Position numbers and translations under genes: made by a program
Assembly: GCA_003693705.1 (NCBI GenBank)
Contig: RBZT01000771.1
Location: forward strand, 43,592 to 107,591
DNA: 64,000 bases
Direction: 5' to 3'
Source of the DNA: Polymyxa betae
Taxonomy: Eukaryota; Endomyxa; Phytomyxea; Plasmodiophorida; Plasmodiophoridae
Notes under the pieces: generated by a model
Databases searched by the model: none
Told to the model about the DNA's origin: nothing
What the model saw: only the letters and a program-made list of their open reading frames with translations
In this document: positions 1-10,000 of the stretch, piece by piece
Position numbering within the stretch: position 1 is the stretch's first letter
How the letters are laid out: the number at the start of each line of letters is the position of its first letter

Positions 1-660
1 CTCCAGTCAGTATTGGAATGGGCTTTTGACCTTTTTGTTGAGCATTTCATAGCGAAAGGTGTTATTATCTATTTCCGCTCTGGCATTAATGACAAAATCT
101 ACGAACGTCGTCATTCCGCGTCCCAGGACCAGCCAACGAGGCCGCATTGGATCGGTCGTGTCGAAGATCTCAGCTCATCGCCCAAATCGAAACTCGACTC
201 GAGCGCGATGAGGACGATTTGATGACTCTGAAGTCTCAACAAGACGAGTTGCTTCAGACCGACACGGAATCAAGGTCAAGAGCGGCGAAGACAGCTTTCG
301 ACACCCAAAATTCGGGCCCTGACACAACGAGTCGGAGCCGCCCAAGAAAGAGCGACAGAGCAGTCGTTGGCTTTTCTGAAGCGGCCGCGTCCATCGCAGG
401 TTGTCTTACTGGCCGCATCCATCGGTCCCGCAAGCGACATCGGCACTGGTGGCACCGTCGTACTCGGCAAGACTCCGGCTGGTCGGCCACGAGCCTGGAG
501 CGGTCGACGTTCACTTCTCCGAGTTTCCCCGACGCCCACCACTATCTAGGTAATCGGGTATTCTTAACCGATGAACCGTGTAGTTTGTGCAACCTCGTCA
601 TTAGTCTGTCCAAAAACGGGTATTTATAGAGCAGGCTGATGGGCTGGCCGCCGCTCCCAG
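1..660 (+). other. Possible 3' part of an unrecognised gene, or decayed coding sequence
   Basis: No family is recognisable. A plus-strand reading frame (about 147-560) gives a charged, coiled-coil-like stretch (residues like LIAQIETRLERDEDDL), and a second frame from about 290 to 549 also looks coding-like (VVLLAASIGPASDIGTGGT). The two frames can be joined only by a frameshift or an unidentified short intron. The piece could be the end of a gene starting left of the window, or a relic like the RGS fragment that follows. Nothing downstream to 880 looks coding. Confidence 0.25.
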
Positions 661-888
661 ATGACGCCCTATTCCATCGAGGTCATTTTTTGTCCTTGCA
701 AATTTGAGAGGTTTCGGCTGCGTTGCTCCTTTATCCCGTATATAGAACGACAGGTTCGTTTCTTGTTGAATGATCTATTGAAGGCTATGATTCTTCGCCC
801 AAGAAGTGAAGCTTCGCCACGCGGGGTAGGCGTTAAGTCACTTAAGTGACGGCATAGCTATTGATAGCAATACGTGCAGACTCGATTA

Positions 889-1012
889 GCTCTGGGCGAT
901 TTGGCCGCATGCTCAAGACGGATCCGCCATCATGGAAGCGCTTTGCAAAGAGAAGATGGTCATTGATCAAATCGATGAGCTGATGACAGTTTGCTCAAGA
1001 AGACGGGAATCA
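889..1012 (+). pseudogene. Relic of a 7TM-RGS gene (C-terminal end of RGS domain)
   Basis: One frame reads GRMLKTDPPSW, and after a frame change the next reads EALCKEKMVIDQIDEL. In the four full-length RGS genes of this window the same place reads like FLRTNPPSW then FRALCEERMVANQVDEL. The join lacks the residues between PSW and ALC and is out of frame. Upstream, only a few residues (a possible DS, then RF) can be followed. It is therefore a broken C-terminal fragment, 0.5 kb upstream of an intact paralogue on the same strand. The similarity is direct and colinear; the date and mechanism of decay cannot be read. Confidence 0.75.
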
Positions 1013-1201
1013 GGCGTTAGCACTCGTATCTGGAGCGATCATGGTGTTTGACACACTTGAGACCCATTGATATATTTTATCTTTATAGCAATCTGCTTGT
1101 CTGCTTGTTGTCGGATGCCTTCATGATAGTTTTGGAACTTCACCAAAGCGCCCAAAAACATCCTGTGATGAAGATTGCAGCACAGCCCGTTGAATTTATT
1201 A

Positions 1202-1215
1202 CCCCCCCCCCCCCC
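1202..1215. repeat. Poly-C tract of 14 bases
   Basis: Uninterrupted run of 14 C on the plus strand, immediately before a 60-bp tandem duplication. Length may be subject to assembly error. Confidence 0.9.
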
Positions 1216-1218
1216 AAA

Positions 1219-1338
1219 GAGGCCGCTCCATTCCATCTGCTTGTTCGCGATGAAACGTGATCATCGTCGGTGTCGAACGAGGCCGCTCCATTCCATCTGC
1301 TTGCTCGTAATGAAACGTGATCGTCGTTGATATCAGCA
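1219..1338. repeat. Two-copy 60-bp tandem repeat
   Basis: Copies 1219-1278 and 1279-1338 both start GAGGCCGCTCCATTCCATCT and contain TGAAACGTGATC. They differ at a handful of positions. The pair lies about 210 bp upstream of the start codon of the first 7TM-RGS gene, so it could be promoter sequence, but no function is shown by the sequence. Confidence 0.9.
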
Positions 1339-1550
1339 GAGGAAGTAAAGTTACCCGGCGCAGTCAATGTAAATCATTTTCATTTTCAGTAAAATTCATT
1401 GTCGATTGTGTCTTTCCACACGACCGACGTTCGGTTGGAGGACGGAAGTTCGCGAGGCGTGGCTTCGATGCAGACGCGGGAAACCGTATTGGCCATGGCT
1501 GTGGGCGCAATTCTTCCGGCTATTAATGTTGTTCACATCTATGATTAATC

Positions 1551-2921
1551 ATGGCGAGCTCGCTGTCGACTATCTTTTGGGCCGTCCTCAGTGTCCTGCA
1601 TCTGCCCATTTTTGCAATTCCGGTCCTGTATTGGCGTAGGCGGAACCTCGATCCGATCAATGTGAGACGGCCGCGAATTCTCATCATCCCCTTGGTGACT
1701 CTTGTCATCGCCATCTGGCACATCCTGCTTCGAGCCCTGTTCCACCTATCATCGAAATCCTGGCTGAACATTATTATCCTATCTGTTCTGCTTGTGACAT
1801 CATCCGAATCGTTCTTCGTCTTTGCCTTATCGCTCTATATCGCCTACAACAAGATGAAACTGCAGATCGCTATGTATCAAGAGAGTCAGAAATCCTCGGA
1901 CATGGAAAGCTTGAAAACGTTCCTCGAATCGATCAGAATGATTTCTTGGCTGCTGAGCGAAAAATTCGCATACGCCTGGGTCGTCGGGCACGTTCTGCTA
2001 TGGACCATGATCGTCTTGATCTACATCGGAACCCGGATTGGGTTCCCGAATTGTTTAACTCCGTTGAGTGATATCTCAGAGCAAGCTGCCCATCATGTCT
2101 TAATCATGGTCTATGGACGGAGCTTGTTGACGGTCATTTGCTGGATTGTCTTGTCTTTCAAACTGCGTCTGATGCAAGATGCATTCGGCACCAAATCGTT
2201 GCTGAAAAAGACCGGCCTGATCGGCGCCACTTGTCTTTGTTATCATTTCTTTTTAGAGAAGACGGTGGCTGAAATTTCGGTGCTCCGCTTGCACGACTTA
2301 TGCACTTTAGTGCTCGTTGATGCAGCTTTTATCATTTCATTCATCATTCCGTTATTGCAGACACGCAAGATTGCGAATCGGACACCGTCCACAAGCTATT
2401 CTTCTGGCACCTCGGCAAGGCCGTCGGATTTTGAATTGTTCTTGCACACGGCTGATGGCTTTGCAGCATTCAAACGGCATTTAGAGAAGGAGTTCGCTGT
2501 CGAGAATCTGCTCTTCTGGAAAGATGTGAATTTGTTTCGTGAAAAGTGTGATGCCGACGATGCAGGCCGACTGAGCTGTAAAAGCATTATTCTGTCCTGG
2601 GCAATATTCGACAAGTATCTTTGCAGCTCGGCGCCTCTGGAAATCAACCTACCATTCCAGCTGTCAATGAAGTTCAGGAATATATTCGCGAATCGGATGG
2701 GCGGAAGCCCAGCAATTACAGCGGCGATCTTCGATGAGGCAGCGAATCAAGTCCTTCAGCTTATCGAAGTGGATTCTCTACCAAGGTTCCTGAGGACTAA
2801 CCCACCATCTTGGAATCAGTTCAGGGCTCTATGCGAAGAGAGGATGGTCGCCAATCAGGTCGATGAACTCGGCAAGGCGCGAATATCTCGCGAACGTACA
2901 AGCGACAGTTGCGATTGCTAG
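1551..2921 (+). CDS. Seven-transmembrane protein with C-terminal RGS domain (paralogue 1)
   Basis: The 456-residue product is read from a single intronless frame. About seven hydrophobic segments occupy residues 8-275 (for example TIFWAVLSVLHLPIFAIPVL near the N-terminus), followed by an RGS domain at about 295-440. The RGS domain shows the usual signature FELFL...GFAAFKRHLEKEF..ENLLFWKDV and the terminal helices FDEAANQVLQLIEVDSLPRFL. Known 7TM-RGS proteins (plant AtRGS1, fungal GprK type) sit in the plasma membrane and speed GTP hydrolysis by G-alpha. That role is inferred here. Three paralogues lie at 44.4-53.2 kb on the other strand, all intronless, whereas nearly every other gene in the window is intron-rich. 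Start: the first ATG of the frame, with hydrophobic sequence beginning right after it. Confidence 0.9.
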   Translation: MASSLSTIFWAVLSVLHLPIFAIPVLYWRRRNLDPINVRRPRILIIPLVTLVIAIWHILLRALFHLSSKSWLNIIILSVLLVTSSESFFVFALSLYIAYNKMKLQIAMYQESQKSSDMESLKTFLESIRMISWLLSEKFAYAWVVGHVLLWTMIVLIYIGTRIGFPNCLTPLSDISEQAAHHVLIMVYGRSLLTVICWIVLSFKLRLMQDAFGTKSLLKKTGLIGATCLCYHFFLEKTVAEISVLRLHDLCTLVLVDAAFIISFIIPLLQTRKIANRTPSTSYSSGTSARPSDFELFLHTADGFAAFKRHLEKEFAVENLLFWKDVNLFREKCDADDAGRLSCKSIILSWAIFDKYLCSSAPLEINLPFQLSMKFRNIFANRMGGSPAITAAIFDEAANQVLQLIEVDSLPRFLRTNPPSWNQFRALCEERMVANQVDELGKARISRERTSDSCDC

Positions 2922-4177
2922 AACCAATTGTATCTGTTAAATGATATTATTATTATTAAGGCAAGGGGGGTTGTTCTCCAAGTAGGAGACGTTCTCAGAC
3001 GTTTAATACCACTACTTGATTCTGAACCAGGTTGCAAAAAAAAATACTTGTTATTTAAAAATCAGGTGATCTAGTCGAAATGACTCCGGCTTTTAGCCAA
3101 ATCTTTTAGAGACCGACTGTTTGCCAGAGGCGTTCCTCGAAGCCAGTCGAGGAGAATTGACGGCAATGTGGCCTTCCTCGCTACAATATAGGCATAATTG
3201 ATTATCAATACGCCTCTGCCGTCAAGGACCATGGTAGAGCGCCGCCTGTTGACCAAAATCAACGAACTAGAATAATCCAATCCAATCCAATCAAGGACCA
3301 TGGGATCAGAAGCTGGAGAGCTTCCCGGATGAAAAATGATGCTGTACGATTTCCAGGATTCATTCGATGATCGCGTTCAATGGCATCATTGGTAGCAGAC
3401 TCAAGTAGTAGGCGTCGACTGCGACAATAGCAGTTGCTGAACTTCGTTGTTAAGTCCGCAATGGTGATTATCAATACATTTTTGCAGAATCGTTCTAATC
3501 TACATCGGGTGCGATAAGACGAAATATAGAGGTATGTGCAAGTTGGTTTGCGACCTTGCTGAAGGGGTCCTATTCTTGGCGAAGCTGTATTGATGCGATC
3601 CGGATCGCCAAAAACTTATCTAACAACTGTATAACAACATTGGCATCAGGGAGTCGAACATCTTTAGATTCCAATAAGAAAGGAAACCATTGTAGAGCTG
3701 TCCCCTTCAAAAAATGTTCCGAGGGGGCAACTTTACAGAATTTGCAGCAAATGTTGCGGCTGAAACTTCCAAATAAGTCTAAGCAGATTGAGAAAGCCTC
3801 TCAATTTGCTTAAATCGACATCGAATGGGTCTGGATGAAGAACATTTGGTTTAGATAACATACTTCCAAAATGGTTGAACTACTAATCCGTTCACAGGCG
3901 TTCGCTGCTTCTGCTGATGGTACAGCTATTGATGTTGGAGCTGCTCGATCTGCGCTCACATGCCATCAGTTTGTAGCTGATAACTATTTTGCTGTTCCAG
4001 AAGATCTGAAGTCGGAGGTGAGAGTAGCAGATCTGGGCCCAAAACCAAACAAAACTGAACAAAACTGAATAAAGCAGAGCTAGAACGAAGACTGGAGACT
4101 GAACTAAAATTTAATTGAGATAAACAGATAAACTGAAGAGAGATTAGTTAGAACCAGAATAAGAGGTGTGATGTTGA
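2922..4177. other. Gene-poor stretch with short unrecognised frames
   Basis: No supportable gene. A short CCAAT/TCCAA-type microsatellite occurs near 3277-3292, and the phrase TCAAGGACCATGG appears twice (about 3223 and 3291), suggesting small duplications. Frames at 3556-3813 and 3871-4068 (86 and 66 codons) resemble decayed coding sequence but match nothing I know. The stretch from 4040 to 4140 is rich in AACTGAA/AAACAGA-like motifs. Confidence 0.6.
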
Positions 4178-4180
4178 TTA

Positions 4181-4538
4181 GAGCGCGTCTGGAGGTGACC
4201 GTGTTTCAAAACTCCGTTACGGCAAAACGCCGTTACGACTATTTGAGAAAACGGCGTTTTGCCGAAACGGCATTTTGATGGGCTTGGAACCTCCAGACAC
4301 CCAAGACAAAACGCCGTTTGCGCAGAATCCTGTGCGTCAGGAAGGTGCGGCGACACGCAAAACGGTGTCAAAACGGAGGTCGGACCTCCGTTTTGAAAAC
4401 GCCGTTTCACGGAGATAAAGCTGCGTTGTCGGATGAGGCTCCGTTTTGACTCCAGACAGTCGCAACTCAGTTTCAAAACGGCGTTTTGCCCAAAACGGAG
4501 GTGAAACGGCGTTTTCAGCCTGCCTCCAGACGCACTCT
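4181..4538. mobile_element. MITE-like DNA transposon with 15-bp terminal inverted repeats
   Basis: The left end GAGCGCGTCTGGAGG (4181-4195) is the reverse complement of the right end CCTCCAGACGCACTC (4523-4537) apart from one base. TTA lies directly outside the left end (4178-4180) and one base outside the right end (4539-4541), consistent with a 3-bp target duplication as in PIF/Harbinger elements. The interior holds many copies in both orientations of a palindromic motif AAAACGGCGTTTT and of CTCCAGAC/AACGGAGG, like subterminal transposase-binding arrays. There is no transposase, so it would be non-autonomous. An open frame across it on the minus strand is a by-product of the repeats. Confidence 0.75.
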
Positions 4539-4715
4539 TTAGCTGCACGGACTCCGTACGAGGTCTGATGCTCAGACTCAGTCAAGCTTTTGACAATTTT
4601 TTGCTGAAAATCTTGCGCATTTCTACGTTTGCATGGCCAAACATTTTGATGAAAACCCTCAACTTTTTCAAACCTTGACCTGGGACACCGTTGATCAGTT
4701 CCAACAGCTATTTTA

Positions 4716-5456
4716 ATGCTGGTTTGGATAAGAATTCTAGTGATCGCGAGTCTACTGGCTGTGATACACGCCGGTAGACCTGTTTCACTCCTCACCGAAC
4801 ATACCGTGTCGGTGAAACGTTCGTATTGGGATTATCGTCCTTGGGATGACCTGCTTAAGAACATCTGGATTGTCTTTCAATGCCGCGAACCTTCCCTTTG
4901 CTATAAACTGACTGTTGTCATGGGCGACCAGACAATCATGAGGAACTGCCTCGCGTCCCGCAGCGCCGACGATTTGCCGAATGAACTCAGTACAAAGCTG
5001 TCAACAACATCAGAAGCTTTCCAGTTCTTCATGAGAAACTACAACAAGCCCACTGCTGCTGTAGGCGTCTTGACTTTTGCCATATTCGTCGCTGATTCTT
5101 GCCCTGGACAGTTTATAGTTGAATATAATCAATTTGATGTTGAAGGAATTCGTGTCTATTTCGATCACGGTCTGGAGCGTAATGCTGATTTTGTGGACGA
5201 AAGGATTCGTGTCGAATTGGATTTGTTAGAGCGCCAAGTCGATGTGCCCGAGATTCCAGCTCCCGTGAATACCGAAAGCGAGTCCGACGAACCTGAAGAA
5301 GCAGATGCTCAAGAACCTGCGACAGTCCAGTCCCAGCGCAATCTTGCTATTCAGCGTGTCCAGGTAGAGAACCCGTTCGATGCGGAGCTGAGGGCAGCCG
5401 TCGACCGACTTTTCATTGGATCGAGAAACAGATGGAATGACTCTGATTCTGATTAA
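4716..5456 (+). CDS. Secreted orphan protein with acidic C-terminus
   Basis: A 246-residue single-exon frame. Residues 1-19 form a clear signal peptide (VWIRILVIASLLAVIHA, then GR). The mature part has four cysteines (FQCREPSLCYK, MRNCLAS, DSCPGQ) that could form two disulfides. A Glu/Asp-rich linker at about 185-205 and a final DSDSD complete it. No domain is recognised. It sits 175 bp downstream of the MITE-like element and before the methyltransferase gene. A role outside the cell or in the secretory pathway is inferred from the signal peptide only. Confidence 0.7.
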   Translation: MLVWIRILVIASLLAVIHAGRPVSLLTEHTVSVKRSYWDYRPWDDLLKNIWIVFQCREPSLCYKLTVVMGDQTIMRNCLASRSADDLPNELSTKLSTTSEAFQFFMRNYNKPTAAVGVLTFAIFVADSCPGQFIVEYNQFDVEGIRVYFDHGLERNADFVDERIRVELDLLERQVDVPEIPAPVNTESESDEPEEADAQEPATVQSQRNLAIQRVQVENPFDAELRAAVDRLFIGSRNRWNDSDSD

Positions 5457-5722
5457 ATAAACCAACTTGTCTAACTGTTATTAAGAATTTTCATCAATTC
5501 TCTGAGATTTAAGGGGAAACTATTCAAAAGTTCGAAATAGGATTCGTGCGCTTGTAAAGAGGCGCCAGATGGACTGCGGTGCCAGAAGTACTAGGTCGTA
5601 CTTAATAGAGACAATCCACACAAGAAGGAAAGTTCTTTCGGAATGCGAACCACATTCTTAACGCCTTCTTACGGATATCGATATTCACCACTTTCGAACC
5701 CCAAAGAAACGAGCAAAGAACC

Positions 5723-6745
5723 ATGGAGTCGGAACCGTCAGCGTATTATCGGCACTCGAGAGATGAGCCCTCTAGTCATGATCAGATGGTCGACCGTGTG
5801 AAATCTCAGAATCTGTTTCGCTCCGGTAGGGCCGAGAAATGCATGAGACTGGTCGATCGTCGTCGTTTCATTCCAGTTGAATGTCATTCTCCTTATGCGG
5901 ATCAAAGCGTCCAGATAGGTTAGAATCGATTTCAGCCTTGGGTTGGCAAGCTTCCATAACAGCATGCTTTGCGTTCATGGACGTCGCGAATCTGAAAACG
6001 TGGATAGGATATGGGGCTTGGATAGCGGCGCCTTCCATCCAGGCATTTTGTCTTGATAGACTTACTGAACATCTTGAGCCAGTAAGAAATCCGAGGTCAT
6101 AAATGCCACCTTTGATAGATGGATCAGGGATCGACAGTTCTGGATATCGGCAGTGGGACTGGCTATCTAGCAGCGGTCATGGCCCTCATGCTGCAAGGCG
6201 ATACAAGACCAGGTCAAGAGAGCGGCCGTGTCTTTGCTGTGGAGCATATTCCAGGTAAGAGCGTCACTGCATTGAACGTGCCGTTCTTTAAAGATAGTCA
6301 GAGCTGGTGGCAACTAATAAAGAGATTATCAAGCGATATTATCCAGATCTGCAGAAGGTGATTGAGATTGTTGCTGGTGATGGAAGGCAAGGGCTGCCAG
6401 AACATGGTCCATATGATTGGTAACAAATTTCGATTTTCTGGAATCCATCACAAGCCAAATCGTTTCGAAGCATCAATGTCGGTGCCGCTTCCGAACAGCT
6501 GCCAAGCGCGTTACTCGACCAGTTGAAACCTGGAGGTAAATTGTGGTCAACGTTTGTGCCGCAGCGGCTGACGTCGGTGACCAGGTCGAATGATATGTCC
6601 TGTGGGGATCGGCTACTCGCAGCAGCTCCTGGTCGTCGACAAGCGCCCGGACGGCTCCATCGACGAGCGAGTCGAATATGAAGGTGTCGAATTTCCCCCT
6701 CTAACAAGTGTGAGCTGTCAGCTCGATACTGAAACCTTTGATTGA
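5723..6745 (+). CDS. PCMT1: Protein-L-isoaspartate O-methyltransferase
   Basis: Six exons (5723-5918, 6008-6081, 6128-6254, 6302-6419, 6471-6535, 6585-6745) join in frame to 246 residues, normal for the family. Signature elements appear in order: VQIGYGAWIAAPSIQAFCL (substrate loop), STVLDIGSGTGYLAAVMAL (SAM motif I), VIEIVAGDGRQGLP, PYDCINVGAA and LLDQLKPGGRMICPVG. The enzyme methylates damaged isoaspartyl residues with S-adenosylmethionine to start their repair, in the cytosol. Introns are 46-89 nt. The last about ten residues and the stop codon lie inside the first unit of a minisatellite, so the C-terminal tail has been shaped by the repeat. Confidence 0.93.
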
Positions 6746-6962
6746 AACGTTACTAATGTGTCAGCTCGATAATGAAACCTTTGATTGAAACGTTACTAAT
6801 GTGTCAGTTTGATAATGAAACCTTTGACATTACTAATGTGTTAGCTCGATAATGAAACCTTGGATTGAAACGTTACTAATGTGTCAGTTTGATAATGAAA
6901 CCTTTGACATTACTAATGTGTCAGCTCGATAATGAAACCTTTGATTGAAACGTTACTAATGT
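6717..6962. repeat. Minisatellite of six 43/37-bp units overlapping a stop codon
   Basis: Units begin GTCAGCTCGATAATGAAACC or GTCAGTTTGATAATGAAACC and end TTACTAATGT. The order is 43-43-37-43-37-43 bp. The 37-bp form lacks the TTGAAACG segment. The first unit encodes the final residues and stop of the isoaspartate methyltransferase. The rest is 3' flank, ending 126 bp before the TSC2 start. Confidence 0.93.
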
Positions 6963-7088
6963 TCCTCCGCTGTATAAACCCTAAATAGACTCTACTCTCT
7001 CATTCAATCTCATTTAGTATAAAATGTCTTCATTTTCATTGCGAGAAGTTTAAGAGGCGCGCGGCGGAGTCGAGCAATCTGCTCATAG

Positions 7089-10000
7089 ATGCAGAGTCTG
7101 CTGGACCGGGCAGCGAATGATCCAGCCTGTGTCACCGAACTGTTGGCGTCGGTGACGTCGGTGTCGTCGGTGCCTCGAGAACTGCTTCCTAAGGTGCTGG
7201 ATTTCCTTGCGACCGAGGCGGCGCCGCTCCAGACTCGGCAGAACGTGTTCGTTGTCGTGACGGCCGAATGCGATCCGAATTTGGTGCCCGCCTGCGATGC
7301 TGCCCGAACTCTCACCAGTTTGTTGAAGCAGACGACAACAGCTGGTGTGCAATTTTGTGACAATAACGCCCTATTCCGTTGTCTGCTGTCATTGGTTTCC
7401 ACCCCTTCGCCTTTGGTACCAGCTTCTTCGGAATTCGACGAACTCGTCATTGCTGTTTGTAGCTACCATCGGGTGGTTTCGCTGCAATTTATTGATGTAG
7501 GCGATACTCTACTTTTACGCTGCCTCTTTCTTGCTTCGTTTGTTTTTGCTTTCTCATCTTTGTTAATAAATTTAGTCATGTTGATAACAGGCATGTTCGA
7601 AACTGCAATTGATTTCGGCTAAAGTGCTACCTGATGTGTTGGCCATGCTCTGTTCTTGCAGTTTGGATTCGAGTCAGCCGTATAGAATCGTGAGTATCAT
7701 TCTATCTGGGGCTCTCCGCCAGCAATGCATCAGCACCATTTTAGAATATTCTGGCGCTGCTTCCCAACCAGAGCGCTGTAGTGGAGCGATTTCATTGTTG
7801 GCGGCGGCATTATGGGGGCCTAATTGCACTCACGATCTATCAGCAGCGACAGATTCAGCACTAAATCAGATCGCATTGCTAGTTCAACGTGGCATCATCG
7901 ATAACAGGATTGCCACAGAAGTATGTCTTGCATTGGAGCTTTTTGTTAACACTCTTCAAGCAGAATGCGTATCTGAGCTTGATCAACTTGTCGATATAGT
8001 TCGAGATTTAGGTCCAGCTCTGCAAACAGATTCGAAACCTCGGCTGACAAACATTCTTCTTGTCATTCTAAAGTTATCAAACTCACCAACTGTGCTCGAT
8101 ATGGCGCTTTGCTATGTCGATTCTTTAAAGGATGACAATCCCGTTCTGGATTGCCTATTGACCCATCAGAAAGCCAAAGTTCATCCTTCAGATCCGTCCT
8201 GGTTGGAGCACTTAACCGATTTGATGAGGTCCTTCTTCGTCAACGTCAATCTCCCGGAGCCTATTCGTCACTCTGCTTTTCTATTCGCTCTCGAACTGGT
8301 CTCCCGTTATCGATTCTTATTTGCCGACGATATCCTACGGCGCTGCATTTTGCCATTCTGCAGCTCGCTGCCCTCGCTCAGCGAAGCTGTACAAATCTCT
8401 GTCTACACCGAACTGGAGAAGATTGCTAGCTCTACCGCTATGGAGACGTTCTCCGACCTGATCGAAGTCCTTCGATGCTGTACTGATTCTCAATATGACA
8501 GCGTTCGGGATCTGACTGTTGTAATGTTACGCAACCTGCTCAGTCAGAAGCTGCCCCATCCATCATACGAGCACTCCATTCTCCTATTCAATGTTCTCGT
8601 TCAGCTCATATCACACTCGCTGCGAAGACTTCGTCAGCAGGCGATCCAGGCGCTGGCTAAGATTGGCGCCAACCGCGATGGCACTGTCAAATTCGTCGCC
8701 GACGACGCTGTCGTTACCAGCTCATATGTGTTTATCGGGTCCCGGTACTATGATGAACGAACGTCGACCGTTTTGCCTCTTTCTTCATTTGTGGATGCTT
8801 TGACTGAAGTGATTACAACTGATCGCGATCCACATTCTTTCGAATCAGCGATTCAAGCAATTCGAGGTCTTTGTTCAGGTGATTCGGTGGCTTTGCGCTC
8901 ATTTGCTTTTATATTCACCGACTGATATTTGCTTAGATGTCATCATGTCGTCAGAAATTGATGTCGGTCAGCTGTGCTCTCTGTTTAGGTCCGATTGCAT
9001 ATTGCACCAGCATAACTGTTTATTCGTGATTTAGTACCTACCTAAAATGCAACCATCTCGGTGAACAAATGCAAGTTGTTACAAGTGAATGGGCTTCAAG
9101 ATGTCTCTCAGCCTACGAGATTTTTGGTATTTTGCTGTCGTATCGCCACCGTTTTGACGAGAACCGGTATAACCTTGTTGTTGATGCTATCGTCACTGGA
9201 CTTGATGTCCATGTACATTATTTCTCCGGTGCGAATTGTCATCGGATACGCGTTTTGTATCTCATCGTTTTTTTGTAGAGCTTGCCACAAGTCGTCAAAT
9301 TGTTGCTGTCTGTTTACGTGCTCTAATCTTGCTGGCACTGGAGAGGCCCGAATTGATCGCGCTTCACATATCCAAGGTATTCGCTTCACGACGTGATTCG
9401 AATGCTAATAGCGTGTAGATTTTGTTGTGCTTCAATCGCATACGAGATCAGTCATTTGACCGGAAGTTGATACAGTTCTTGCACAGTTTTCTCAGCGGCA
9501 TCCGTGAAAAAAAGCTGTCTCAAGTAAACTGGAAAGCTCTCCATGGTGTGTTTGTTAAGATGATTTATTAGAATGGACAAGAATGGTCGCCTTCGTCTAC
9601 TGACATGTTCCTGGTGTTCAAATCAGTACTTCATTCATTGTCTGGACCTAATCTTGACGCTTTTAAAATCCGACTGTCATACCGCTGCTTGCGATTTTGC
9701 TTCATGCTTTGCATTTCCAACGATCGGTTATTGTGCTTTGATCACGTAAGTTCAATGGATCTTGATGAGTATGTACAGATTGGTAACAATCGCTAACCAG
9801 GCTAAGAGAGTATCGAAATCGGATGATGTCGAAATGCTGTGCTTATTGGGTTTCATGCATCGACATCTTCACTCGGACTCCTCCTCTATGCCAGGCCATT
9901 CTGAAAATGTTGATTTCGGCTCTGTTACTGATAGCAAAATTGACCTCAGTCGTTCCTGGATCACTCCCTCATCAATAATTACGATTTCAACATCGAACAA

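Noticed and set aside
4144-4548. 134-codon minus-strand frame
   Set aside because: It covers the MITE-like element almost end to end. Its residues repeat the palindromic motif (KRRFQNGG, KTPFHLRF), so it is an artefact of the repeats.
7010-7450. 146-codon minus-strand frame antisense to TSC2
   Set aside because: It mirrors the first TSC2 exon, has Ser/Thr/Ala-biased composition and no domain.
9061-9396. Independent small gene inside the TSC2 region
   Set aside because: The frame at 9069-9230 splices in phase with TSC2 exons on both sides and fits its helical domain.
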